A stretch of 53,235 bases of DNA, from the IMG/VR virus record IMGVR_UViG_3300035701_000043, positions 1-53,235 of that record, one strand, 5' to 3'. Shown piece after piece: positions 27,709 to 35,014 of the stretch (within the stretch, counting starts at the first letter, position 1; each line of letters starts with the position of its first letter). The notes under the pieces were generated by a model. It saw only the letters and a list, made by a program, of their open reading frames with translations. It searched no databases and was not told the origin of the DNA. The DNA comes from a virus. A program made the position numbers and the translations under genes.

Positions 27709-29334
27709 GTGCTGTGGGCCGAGGGGCGACCCTACACACCCACAACAACCTCAGACACTTCGCCCAAGTGGTCTGAGGGCAGGCCCCCCGTGGCGTGGAT
27801 CGCGTCCAGTAAAGTAACGTATACCAAAGCCTTCACTGTCGATGCAGTCCTAAAATCGACGCCGACTAAAAACTTCACCGCCGACGCGTACCTAAAGAAA
27901 AGTGATAACACCAAGGCATTCACAGCCGACGCTATCCTGAAGCTAACCGCCGAGAAACCATTCACCACTGACGCGGTATTAAAGAAGAGCGACAATACCA
28001 AGACCTTCACCTTAGACGCCCTGATAGAGAAGACCGACACAGAAAAACCATTCTCACTCGACGCCATCCTGAAGCTAACCACCGAGAAACCATTCACCGC
28101 AGACGCAATACTCAAAGGAACCTACACCAAAGATCTGACCCTCGACGCCTACCTAAAGAAGAGCGATACGACCCAAACCTTCACAGCGGACGCCCTACTA
28201 AAGAAAAACGATACAGAGAAGACCTTCACCGCAGACGGCTTAATAGAAAAGACTGATAACACAAAACTATTCACCGCAGACGCGATATTAAAACTCACCA
28301 CCGAAAAACCATTCTCACTCGACGGACTAGTAAAGAAGCAAGACAACACCAAAACATTCACAGTAGACGCGATACTCATCGGCGCGGGGGAAGTAACTAA
28401 AGACTTCACCATAGACGCCCTATTAAAAAAGGCTGACAACACCAAAGACTTCACGATAGACGGCCTGATTGAAAAGCAGGACACCACAAAGAACCTTACT
28501 CTTGACGCAATCCTACTTAAAATAGGCACACAGAACATCACCCTCGACGCCCTACTAAAAAAGAGTGACAACGTAAAGAACTTCAGCCTAGACGCCCTGA
28601 TTAAGAAGGCCGACACAGAGAAAACCCTCACATTAGACGGGCTTGTTAAGAAACCTGATAGCGCCAAGGACTTTAGCTTAGACGGCCTAATTGAGAGGGA
28701 GAACAACGCCAAAGACTTCTCACTGGGCGCCGTCATACTAAAAATAGGAATACAGGGTTTTAGTTTAGATGCCTTATTAAAGAAGAGCGACGCAACTAAA
28801 GACTTCACGGCAGATGCACTATTAAAGAAACTTGACGCAACCAAAACATTCACGCTAGATGGCTTAATAGAGAAACAAGACAAAACCAAAGCCTTCACCG
28901 CCGACGGAATATTAGAAGCGACCTATATCAAGACGTTTACAGCCGACGCGATATTAACGGGCGGAGTCATCCCCCAAGTACTGGTACCGAGTGTAGGCGC
29001 ATACCGCCCCGAGCCGCCCCCAAGGGGCACAATCACCACATTCAGCGTTCCCCTCGAGGTCAATGTGAAGGGCTGGGTCGGGCTCGTGCTGCCCCTGATT
29101 CAACGCGTCTCAGCGCCCCGAGAAGTCTTGGCCGCCCTGAGGCTTAACGTGGGCTCGACTGTATACAACAGCGCCAAGATGGTTGAACGCGTCGGCGGCT
29201 CAAAGATTCAGGAAGCGAAGATAAAGGTCAGAAGCCTCGACTCCGGCGTCGCGGGGCGGCTAAAACAGCTAAACACGTTAAAGAGGCTGCTCGCCCTAAA
29301 ATCGAGGCTGGGGGAAGAGGAAGAACCGACATAA
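27709..29334 (+). CDS. Repeat protein: 26 units of a 14-16-residue motif (541 aa)
   Basis: The GTG start is followed by 40 residues with a twice-used Ser/Ala-Glu-Gly-Arg-Pro motif. Residues 41-423 are 26 imperfect repeats of the type Phe-Thr-Ala-Asp-Ala-Ile-Leu-Lys-Lys-x-Asp-x-Thr-Lys. The last 118 residues are globular and basic. Each unit pairs a strand (FTADAILKK) with a turn, suggesting an extended fibre or stalk. Such repeats are known in some phage virion proteins. It lies one gene after the portal cluster and may form a capsid or neck fibre carrying the beta-helix protein. Confidence 0.65.
   Translation: MLWAEGRPYTPTTTSDTSPKWSEGRPPVAWIASSKVTYTKAFTVDAVLKSTPTKNFTADAYLKKSDNTKAFTADAILKLTAEKPFTTDAVLKKSDNTKTFTLDALIEKTDTEKPFSLDAILKLTTEKPFTADAILKGTYTKDLTLDAYLKKSDTTQTFTADALLKKNDTEKTFTADGLIEKTDNTKLFTADAILKLTTEKPFSLDGLVKKQDNTKTFTVDAILIGAGEVTKDFTIDALLKKADNTKDFTIDGLIEKQDTTKNLTLDAILLKIGTQNITLDALLKKSDNVKNFSLDALIKKADTEKTLTLDGLVKKPDSAKDFSLDGLIERENNAKDFSLGAVILKIGIQGFSLDALLKKSDATKDFTADALLKKLDATKTFTLDGLIEKQDKTKAFTADGILEATYIKTFTADAILTGGVIPQVLVPSVGAYRPEPPPRGTITTFSVPLEVNVKGWVGLVLPLIQRVSAPREVLAALRLNVGSTVYNSAKMVERVGGSKIQEAKIKVRSLDSGVAGRLKQLNTLKRLLALKSRLGEEEEPT
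27829..28977 (+). repeat. About 45-bp tandem repeats, 26 units
   Basis: Units of 42-48 bases encode F-[TS]-[AL]-D-[AG]-[IL]-[LI]-K-K. Copies are diverged at DNA level (synonymous changes are common), so the array is old. Repeated blocks of three or four units (for example the KLTTEKPF pattern at units 3, 6 and 11) show that larger segments were also duplicated. Confidence 0.85.
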
Positions 29335-29347
29335 GGAGGCCGCGCTG

Positions 29348-29656
29348 GTGAGCAACACCTACCGAATAAAGCCCCCCGAGGGGCAGCTACGGATGATGAC
29401 TCACAGCATCCAGAGCCAACTCACCCGCATCAAGAACAGCTACGTCATCGGCGCCATATCGAAGAACAGGGCCAAGGAGCTGGGCGAAGAGGCCCTAGAC
29501 ACCCACTACGTTCGCATGATCAGCGCCAACAAGGAGGAACTGCAGCGAAGATTCAGGACCCTCAGAACCCCCACGGATGAGCAGATGAAGCCGCTGGAGA
29601 AGACGCTCAGAGAAGTGAAGCGCAGGTGGCGAAGGATAATCAACGATGTCAAGTGA
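29348..29656 (+). CDS. Helical protein next to MuF-like gene (102 aa, GTG start)
   Basis: Entirely helical and basic (Leu-Arg-Glu-Val-Lys-Arg-Arg-Trp-Arg-Arg-Ile-Ile at the end). GGAGG lies about 10 bases before the GTG. Canonical MuF/SPP1-gp7 minor head proteins have a helical N-terminal half and a Cys/His C-terminal half. Here the two parts may be separate genes, this one and the next, 5 bases apart. That is inference. Confidence 0.5.
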   Translation: MSNTYRIKPPEGQLRMMTHSIQSQLTRIKNSYVIGAISKNRAKELGEEALDTHYVRMISANKEELQRRFRTLRTPTDEQMKPLEKTLREVKRRWRRIINDVK

Positions 29657-29661
29657 ACTAA

Positions 29662-29949
29662 ATGACTTCCCCGTACTGGACTTCCCCCGCCGGAATTTCT
29701 GAACGCATCAACCAACTCGGGGAATGGTTCAGCTACAACATAGTTAATAATAGCCTCCAGGTGGTGGGGGAAACCTACGGAGCCGACGCCTACGCGTGGA
29801 TCACGCACCCGGAGGCAAGCAAAACGGGGCCGTGCCCGATATGCGCCCCCCGCCACGGACACGTGTATAGGAGGGGCCAGTTTCTCCCCTCGATGCCGGC
29901 ACACCGATCCTGTAAATGTTCGTGGGAAATTATTTGGAGCGTTTCTTAA
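29662..29949 (+). CDS. MuF-like minor head protein, C-terminal type (95 aa)
   Basis: Residues 55-92 carry Gly-Pro-Cys-Pro-Ile-Cys, then Gly-His-Val-Tyr, then Met-Pro-Ala-His-Arg-Ser-Cys-Lys-Cys-Ser-Trp. This is the C-x-x-C ... P-x-H-x-x-C-x-C signature of phage Mu F and SPP1 gp7 minor head proteins. Short compared with the family (usually 250 or more). These proteins join the portal inside the procapsid. Confidence 0.7.
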   Translation: MTSPYWTSPAGISERINQLGEWFSYNIVNNSLQVVGETYGADAYAWITHPEASKTGPCPICAPRHGHVYRRGQFLPSMPAHRSCKCSWEIIWSVS

Positions 29950-30137
29950 AAACTCCGAATATGGATATGAATACTGTCCATATTAACGAAGTCGAGGCAC
30001 CCGAGGCACCCCCTCATGACTGGCAAAAAGTCGATTTCTAATATTCTAGAGGAGGAGATAGGAGGTGCCCCACACGCCTCGGCTACAAATCATATCCATA
30101 AAAACGATGGGTGTTTTTCACGGCGATGTAGGCTTCG
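29950..30137 (+). other. Gap with possible micro-genes
   Basis: Two short open frames could be real: 29961-30041 (26 aa, Asn-Glu-Val-Glu-Ala-Pro-Glu-Ala-Pro-Pro-His) and 30065-30163 (32 aa, GTG start after a GAGGAGGAGATAGG ribosome site, Ile-Ile-Ser-Ile-Lys-Thr-Met-Gly-Val-Phe-His). The second overlaps the start region of the next gene. Support is weak. Confidence 0.3.
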
Positions 30138-30569
30138 ATGGAAGCCGCGGAATTAAAAAGTAATAAAAGTGAACAAAAAATGACGAGTTGTTCGTACCTA
30201 ATATATAAGGAATCTAAAAGTTGCACGGGTTGCTCAGGATTCAGATGCACCGCTGGCTCGCGTGAGAAGAAGCTCAGCGACGTGAGCGCGTGCCAAAACG
30301 AGGAGGAGTGGCGCGAATGCGTGAAGTACCTGTCTCTTCAGCCGAACGCCGAAGCCACCGCCGCCACCGAAGCCACCACCGCTCCGGAAGCGCCCGCGCC
30401 GCCGACTGTATGCCCCTATTTGGGGGATATCCCGCTTGAAGGTTGTTGCAGTGCTACGTGCTACGTCAAGGGAGTTAGAGTCGCCATAAGGAAATGCCGA
30501 AATTGGGAGGCGTGCACCCGCTACCTCATCGCGAAGCTGTCGGGGACGCCGTTTAGGGGAGGCGGGTAA
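30138..30569 (+). CDS. Duplicated Cys-rich domain protein (143 aa)
   Basis: Two copies of one module: residues 17-64 (Cys-Ser-Tyr-Leu ... Cys-Thr-Gly-Cys ... Cys-Gln-Asn-Glu-Glu-Glu-Trp-Arg-Glu-Cys-Val-Lys-Tyr-Leu) and residues 91-133 (Cys-Pro-Tyr-Leu ... Cys-Cys ... Cys-Arg-Asn-Trp-Glu-Ala-Cys-Thr-Arg-Tyr-Leu). They are joined by an Ala/Thr/Glu/Pro-rich linker. Each likely binds one metal or forms disulfides. The ATG at 30138 lies inside an overlapping micro-frame; the ATG at 30180 (residue 15) may be the true start. Not a known family to me. Confidence 0.6.
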   Translation: MEAAELKSNKSEQKMTSCSYLIYKESKSCTGCSGFRCTAGSREKKLSDVSACQNEEEWRECVKYLSLQPNAEATAATEATTAPEAPAPPTVCPYLGDIPLEGCCSATCYVKGVRVAIRKCRNWEACTRYLIAKLSGTPFRGGG

Positions 30570-30571
30570 GC

Positions 30572-32602
30572 ATGCCACTTCCCGCACCCAGCAGTGGGGA
30601 AAAAGAAAGTGATTTCATCAATCGATGTATAAGTCAGGTCACAAAGACTGATCCTAACAGACCTAACAAGCAGATCATCGCCATGTGTTTTTCGCAGTGG
30701 CGTGGAAAAGAAAGCATTGACGAAATGCACCCCGACTTCGAGATGGTTCTAACTAACTATCAGAAGCACTACGGAGAGGGGGAAGGAGCCAAAAAATTTA
30801 GTGATTGGATAGAAAAATACGGCCTCGACCCCCTGAAGCCCTATAGTAATCAGGCTCAGCTCTTCGAGTGCCTCGGCGGAATCTGCGAAGCCTTCCGCTG
30901 GACCGAGCCGCTCATACAGTTGTACAAGGCGGATGGCGACGCGAAGTACTACAAGACGAAGGCTTTGACGGCGAACATGAGTATGAACCGTCGAGACTAC
31001 AGCGACGTAAAACACCTGAAAGCCGCGGCGCCGACCCTCACGTGGCGGCCCCTGAACCTGAATCACGATCACGCCAAATTCCTGGCATTCCCCGAGGCCC
31101 GCGTGGACTGGGCGGTCTTCGAGGACAACGCCGTTGAATGCGTGATAAGGATACCGAATGAGATGGGGACGGTCCAGAAAGCGATTGAGAATGGAGATAT
31201 AATGCACGTCAGCATCGAGGGTGAGCCCCGCGGCGGCACAGGAAAGTCGCCTGAAATGTATAATTTCACGGCGCTCGCCCTCCTGGAGAAAAACATGACC
31301 CTACCCGGCGACCCCCTAACATATTTGGAGCCCCTATTCCTAAAGGAGTCATTAGGTAGGAGTCTAGTTGAGTCGTTGAGAATGGAGGGAATTGAAAACG
31401 TGAAAGAAATGAGTGAAACAAACAGTAAAAGAATCGAAGAAATCAAGAAACTCACGGAATCCATGACCATTGATGAGGTGAAAACAAAGATCATAACCCT
31501 CAGTAAAGAACTAGATACCTCATATAAAGCAACCGACGCACCGACAAAAAGCGATGAGGAATACCAGAAACGTGATCTACTGCGAATCGAGAGAGATGCC
31601 TGGATAGAAGTCTTCAAAAACATGATCCAGAGCAAGGCCTACGCAACCGAGTCCCTGCCAAAACTCATCAAGGAACTATACGGCATGGACGTCTGCGGCC
31701 AATGCAAACACTTCCAAGACCTCAGCGATAAGACAGTCAAGATCGAACACTCCACTGGCGGAGACAGCGTAAGTATCACCCGAACCGAGGGCGCCGTAGG
31801 CCCCGGCGTAGGGCGGTGCGCGGTAACCGAGAAACTGGCACGGAAGCAGGACGCAGCCTGCACGGATGGGAGACCAAGGGACTCACCGACAGGGTTGGAT
31901 AGAACAATGGAAGATGTGAAATACCTAGCTGAGAAGTCTGAACTCCTCAGAGAAGTAGCGTTTGGAAGAACGCTTTTGAAGGAATCGGCGGACCGCGAAG
32001 CGATTGAGCGAGAAGGAAAAATCAGGGCAATGCAGGAGGGCGTCTCCAAAGATCAGACGCTCATCAAGCAACAGAGGGAAATCGCCGAGTTAACAAGCAT
32101 CAGCGCTAAGACTAAAGAGGAACTCGAAAACCAGCGGAAGATCAGTGACGCCTTGAAGGAGCAGAACGTGCGCTTCAAGATCGGCATGGACAACGCAGAC
32201 CGCGACATCAAACTTTACAAGGACCAGAACGACCGCTACGAACGCAGCGTCCAGAAACTGAATGATGAAGTCGTGCAGGTAAAGGAAGAGCTCACCAAGT
32301 CCATGATAAGGGCGAACGATGAAACCGCGAAGCGGGCCGAATCGGTTCAGCGCACCATCAACGCGGACAACGAACGCTCACGAATCCAGACTGAATGCGC
32401 TTTACTCATGCAGCAACTCAGCGAGAAGACGGCTGAGATAAGCGACTACGCCAAGCGCCTGAGCGACGGCGCCAGTCGGGAGCTGAAGCTACAGCGCGAG
32501 GTACAGGAAACACGCGAGAATAAGACAAAACTCGTCGACGAGATCCGTGACATGAAGCAGAAACTAAGCAAGACGCCAAAGGAAATCCAGATAACAATTT
32601 AG
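30572..32602 (+). CDS. Prohead protease-scaffold fusion (676 aa)
   Basis: Residues 1-50 match a module often seen at the front of phage head proteins (Gly-Glu-Lys-Glu-Ser-Asp-Phe-Ile-Asn-Arg-Cys ... Ala-Met-Cys-Phe-Ser-Gln-Trp). Residues about 110-260 resemble a head maturation protease: Leu-Asn-His-Asp-His (likely catalytic His near 168) and His-Val-Ser-Ile-Glu-Gly (likely Ser near 213). Residues 370-440 hold a Cys-Gly-Gln-Cys-Lys-His ... Cys ... Cys cluster. The last 230 residues are continuous coiled coil, as expected of a scaffold. Protease fused to scaffold, before the capsid gene, is a known head-module layout; catalytic residues are assigned by eye. Confidence 0.65.
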   Translation: MPLPAPSSGEKESDFINRCISQVTKTDPNRPNKQIIAMCFSQWRGKESIDEMHPDFEMVLTNYQKHYGEGEGAKKFSDWIEKYGLDPLKPYSNQAQLFECLGGICEAFRWTEPLIQLYKADGDAKYYKTKALTANMSMNRRDYSDVKHLKAAAPTLTWRPLNLNHDHAKFLAFPEARVDWAVFEDNAVECVIRIPNEMGTVQKAIENGDIMHVSIEGEPRGGTGKSPEMYNFTALALLEKNMTLPGDPLTYLEPLFLKESLGRSLVESLRMEGIENVKEMSETNSKRIEEIKKLTESMTIDEVKTKIITLSKELDTSYKATDAPTKSDEEYQKRDLLRIERDAWIEVFKNMIQSKAYATESLPKLIKELYGMDVCGQCKHFQDLSDKTVKIEHSTGGDSVSITRTEGAVGPGVGRCAVTEKLARKQDAACTDGRPRDSPTGLDRTMEDVKYLAEKSELLREVAFGRTLLKESADREAIEREGKIRAMQEGVSKDQTLIKQQREIAELTSISAKTKEELENQRKISDALKEQNVRFKIGMDNADRDIKLYKDQNDRYERSVQKLNDEVVQVKEELTKSMIRANDETAKRAESVQRTINADNERSRIQTECALLMQQLSEKTAEISDYAKRLSDGASRELKLQREVQETRENKTKLVDEIRDMKQKLSKTPKEIQITI

Positions 32603-32614
32603 GATGTGAAGTGA

Positions 32615-33007
32615 ATGGCAACAGTAGCAATAGAAGGCCTTGTGGGGCAACTAAGCCTCGGCGGAACGATCGTCGGCTTCTTGACTGGCGTGACTCTCAG
32701 TGGAAGCAGGGCGCAGACTCAGTGGCGGGCGATGGGAACATACGACGCCACGCAGATACTGAAGGGAGCCAGAAACTATGAGGGAACCGCCCGCAAAGCG
32801 TACCTCTGCGGTGACTGGCTTGATCTCTTCGCCCTCAACACCACCGAGTTCGCCGCCACCCTCTACCCGAGGGGCACAGCCGCCTGCGGAACCATAGCCG
32901 GAAGCATCGCGATCAAGTCGTGGAACCTGACCGGCATGGAAACTGAGAGCGAAGCCGCCGTCCTCGAGGAAATAGCCTTTGACCTTTATCAGGTTTCGAC
33001 CCCATAG
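32615..33007 (+). CDS. Probable tail tube protein (130 aa)
   Basis: Beta-rich with the plan of small phage tail-tube proteins: an N-terminal Gly-Phe-Leu-Thr-Gly-Val-Thr-Leu-Ser-Gly, a central Gln-Ile-Leu-Lys-Gly-Ala-Arg-Asn-Tyr-Glu-Gly-Thr (compare 'QILEG...GT..RA'), a Tyr-Pro-Arg-Gly-Thr loop and a C-terminal strand Glu-Glu-Ile-Ala-Phe-Asp-Leu-Tyr-Gln-Val. No better tail-tube candidate occurs in the tail region. The position before the capsid gene is unusual. It could instead be a head decoration protein. Confidence 0.5.
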   Translation: MATVAIEGLVGQLSLGGTIVGFLTGVTLSGSRAQTQWRAMGTYDATQILKGARNYEGTARKAYLCGDWLDLFALNTTEFAATLYPRGTAACGTIAGSIAIKSWNLTGMETESEAAVLEEIAFDLYQVSTP

Positions 33008-33093
33008 GTTGAAGCCGGAGGTTAAACGAAGCCTAAATTAATTTTCCACCGCTTTTTAGGTGCTAGTTTGGAACGTGGAGTTAGGATACATAA

Positions 33094-33103
33094 CATTTAT
33101 AAG
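33094..33103 (+). promoter_or_regulatory. TATA box of the small zinc-protein gene
   Basis: CATTTATAAG lies about 28 bases before the ATG at 33127, so the transcript would be leaderless and independent of the surrounding late operon. Confidence 0.55.
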
Positions 33104-33126
33104 TTATTGTTGTAATAGTTGTTATT

Positions 33127-33222
33127 ATGAAGTGCCCTCATTGCGGTTACGAGTGGAAGCCGCGCACCAAGAATCCTAAGAAGTGCCCGATGTGCCAGAG
33201 ATGGTTGTCGCCGTGGAAGTAA
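33127..33222 (+). CDS. Mini zinc ribbon (31 aa)
   Basis: Met-Lys-Cys-Pro-His-Cys-Gly-Tyr-Glu-Trp then Lys-Lys-Cys-Pro-Met-Cys-Gln-Arg-Trp: a complete two-knuckle zinc ribbon, of a kind common as stand-alone archaeal genes. It has its own TATA box. Together with the next AT-rich gene it looks like an inserted accessory unit. Confidence 0.65.
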   Translation: MKCPHCGYEWKPRTKNPKKCPMCQRWLSPWK

Positions 33223-33608
33223 AACCAACCACGTGGAAGGATATGGTATTTTATCGAGAAAGACATGATGAACGAGTTAGAACACTTACGCAAGAACTAA
33301 ACGGCGAACGATTTTCTGTTAGTGCTTGTGATATAATTACCTATGATCATAAATTTATTGAAGTTAAAATATGCGAAGGTAAAAGACCTTGTTTTGAAAT
33401 ATCCGAAGATGAGTTAAAAATAGCAAAAATATTTAAAGATTTATATAAAATATATTTTTATTATAAAGGAGAGTTATTTATAATAAACGGAATCTATATA
33501 TTAAAATGGGCTGAAAAACTTAAACCCCGTGCCCAATTTGGGCATAAAAAACAAAAACAGAGGAGTATAGAACTATCAAAGAAACATATATCCGAACTTA
33601 ATGAATAA
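33213..33608 (+). CDS. AT-rich accessory protein (up to 131 aa), start uncertain
   Basis: GTG at 33213 overlaps the zinc-ribbon stop; ATG at 33243 is the alternative. The composition from 33240 on is strongly AT-rich, unlike the flanking virion genes. The product is Lys/Ile/Tyr-rich with a hydrophobic Tyr-Lys-Ile-Tyr-Phe-Tyr-Tyr-Lys-Gly-Glu-Leu-Phe-Ile-Ile stretch, and ends in a basic tail. Not recognised. Base composition, own promoter and placement between virion genes mark it as a moron-type insertion. Confidence 0.5.
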   Translation: MEVKPTTWKDMVFYRERHDERVRTLTQELNGERFSVSACDIITYDHKFIEVKICEGKRPCFEISEDELKIAKIFKDLYKIYFYYKGELFIINGIYILKWAEKLKPRAQFGHKKQKQRSIELSKKHISELNE

Positions 33609-33706
33609 TCATTAGGTGTTTTTTAGGCGATAAAATTGTAGAATGGAGATCACAAATCACAGTCAACCCCGCGTAAGCGGATTGATCGCGCACTGAGTCC
33701 TGCGCG

Positions 33707-33714
33707 TTATAAAT
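33707..33714 (+). promoter_or_regulatory. Likely promoter of the major capsid gene
   Basis: TTATAAAT is followed at about +27 by the predicted transcription start (near 33735), leaving a leader of some 60 bases. That leader holds a GCTTC-GTGA-GAAGC hairpin (33752-33765, GNRA loop) and the ribosome site AAAGGTGAT before the ATG at 33796. Confidence 0.5.
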
Positions 33715-33795
33715 TTTGGGCTTCAGTGGACTAAAAACGGGCATGCCACTGGCTTCGTGAGAAGCGAACAACGCCCACAATAAAAGGTGATCATC

Positions 33796-34965
33796 ATGGA
33801 TAATGATGAACAACCCGTCATAAAGATAGACACAACCGCACTAGCTAAAACCGTTGATGACAGATTCAAGGCCCTAGAGAAGACGCTGATCGAAGCGCTG
33901 ACACCCAAAGCAGAGACCAAGGGACTCACCGAAGTCAAGGGCGCCGGAACGCCGAAGTCCTTCGATTATAGACTTGGCATACTCGGAAAACTCGATAACT
34001 TCACCGAGAAACTGACTATCCAAGACTACGGTAAGAACCGCAAAAACGTCGAGGACATCGCCGTCAGAACAGAGACAACGAAGGGGCCACTCAAGGAGTC
34101 CTCGTACAACCTCAAGGAGAGCTTCGTCGAGACCATAGGCACCGTCGACCCGAGTTGCTGCATCCCCGAAATCTGGGCAGACAAGATTGAGCGCGACCAC
34201 ATCTACCCCGGAAGCATCTTCCTCGGCGCGTGGTTCATGAATTGGTACGACGAGATACAGGGCAAACCAGGAAACATCGTTAACGTCTGTCGTGTAGGAC
34301 CCGCGACATGCGTTGACCTGTCATGCGACGAGCCGGCGACAACCGCCGCAACCGTGACGTGCCCCCAGATAACTCTGGAACACGACGCCTGCGCATACAC
34401 GATCTGCCGCGAGGACATCGAGGATGTCCAAGTCGGACTCGTGGACGCGCTGAATGAGGGCCTCGGAAGCTGCCTCGCGGTCTGCATTGACAACTACTTC
34501 TTCAACGTAGCCCTAAGCTGCACAAACCGCGGAACCTACACCCACACCGGAAGAATGACCGGCAGCCTCATCGCCGAGGCGATGGCCACGGTAGAAGCAG
34601 GGACATACGAACCCGCCAAACTGATCATGCACTCGGTGCCCTACAAGCACCTAATGCAGGACACCCAGTTCGTCAACGCCGCGACCTTCGGGAACCGCGA
34701 CGTCATAGCGACAGGCAGGATCGTCAACTACCTCGGACTCGAGATTAATGAGACCCCCAAGGGGACCCTCGTCGTAGGCGGCGGAACATACCGCAGCCTC
34801 ATACTGGCCAAGGGCGCCCTCGCGGGAGCCATCAAGCACGGCATAACAGTCGAGACCGAGTACAGTCCACGCCTCCAGAAGAGGTACGTCATCGCCGACA
34901 TCAGGTACGGCGGTGTCTGTCTACATCCTGACGGGATTTATTGGATACTCACTAAGGAGTATTAG
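33796..34965 (+). CDS. Major capsid protein, HK97-like (389 aa)
   Basis: ATG at 33796 with AAAGGTGAT upstream; an in-frame GTG (33787) is less likely. The N-terminal 90 residues are helical and charged, as the delta-domain or arm of HK97-type capsid proteins. The body has the usual order: a capture region (Ile-Pro-Glu-Ile-Trp), a central beta stretch (Thr-Leu-Glu-His-Asp-Ala-Cys-Ala-Tyr-Thr-Ile), a helix with Asp-Ala-Leu-Asn-Glu-Gly-Leu, and a late Asn-Tyr-Leu-Gly-Leu-Glu-Ile. Nine or more Cys cluster in residues 110-240 and may form stabilising disulfides. The fold assignment is from pattern and position after the protease-scaffold gene. Confidence 0.75.
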   Translation: MDNDEQPVIKIDTTALAKTVDDRFKALEKTLIEALTPKAETKGLTEVKGAGTPKSFDYRLGILGKLDNFTEKLTIQDYGKNRKNVEDIAVRTETTKGPLKESSYNLKESFVETIGTVDPSCCIPEIWADKIERDHIYPGSIFLGAWFMNWYDEIQGKPGNIVNVCRVGPATCVDLSCDEPATTAATVTCPQITLEHDACAYTICREDIEDVQVGLVDALNEGLGSCLAVCIDNYFFNVALSCTNRGTYTHTGRMTGSLIAEAMATVEAGTYEPAKLIMHSVPYKHLMQDTQFVNAATFGNRDVIATGRIVNYLGLEINETPKGTLVVGGGTYRSLILAKGALAGAIKHGITVETEYSPRLQKRYVIADIRYGGVCLHPDGIYWILTKEY

Positions 34966-35014
34966 CCGGTATAATAGATTCTACCCCCCTTCCCACCACT
35001 TTCTTGGTGATAGG

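Noticed and set aside
28149-28898. Long minus-strand open frame (249 codons) opposite the repeat protein
   Set aside because: It mirrors the 45-bp repeat on the other strand and has Ser/Val-rich low-complexity product; repeat arrays often open shadow frames.
27829-28977. CRISPR-like array
   Set aside because: Units are contiguous, in frame, of 42-48 bases without unique spacers, and encode a regular protein repeat.
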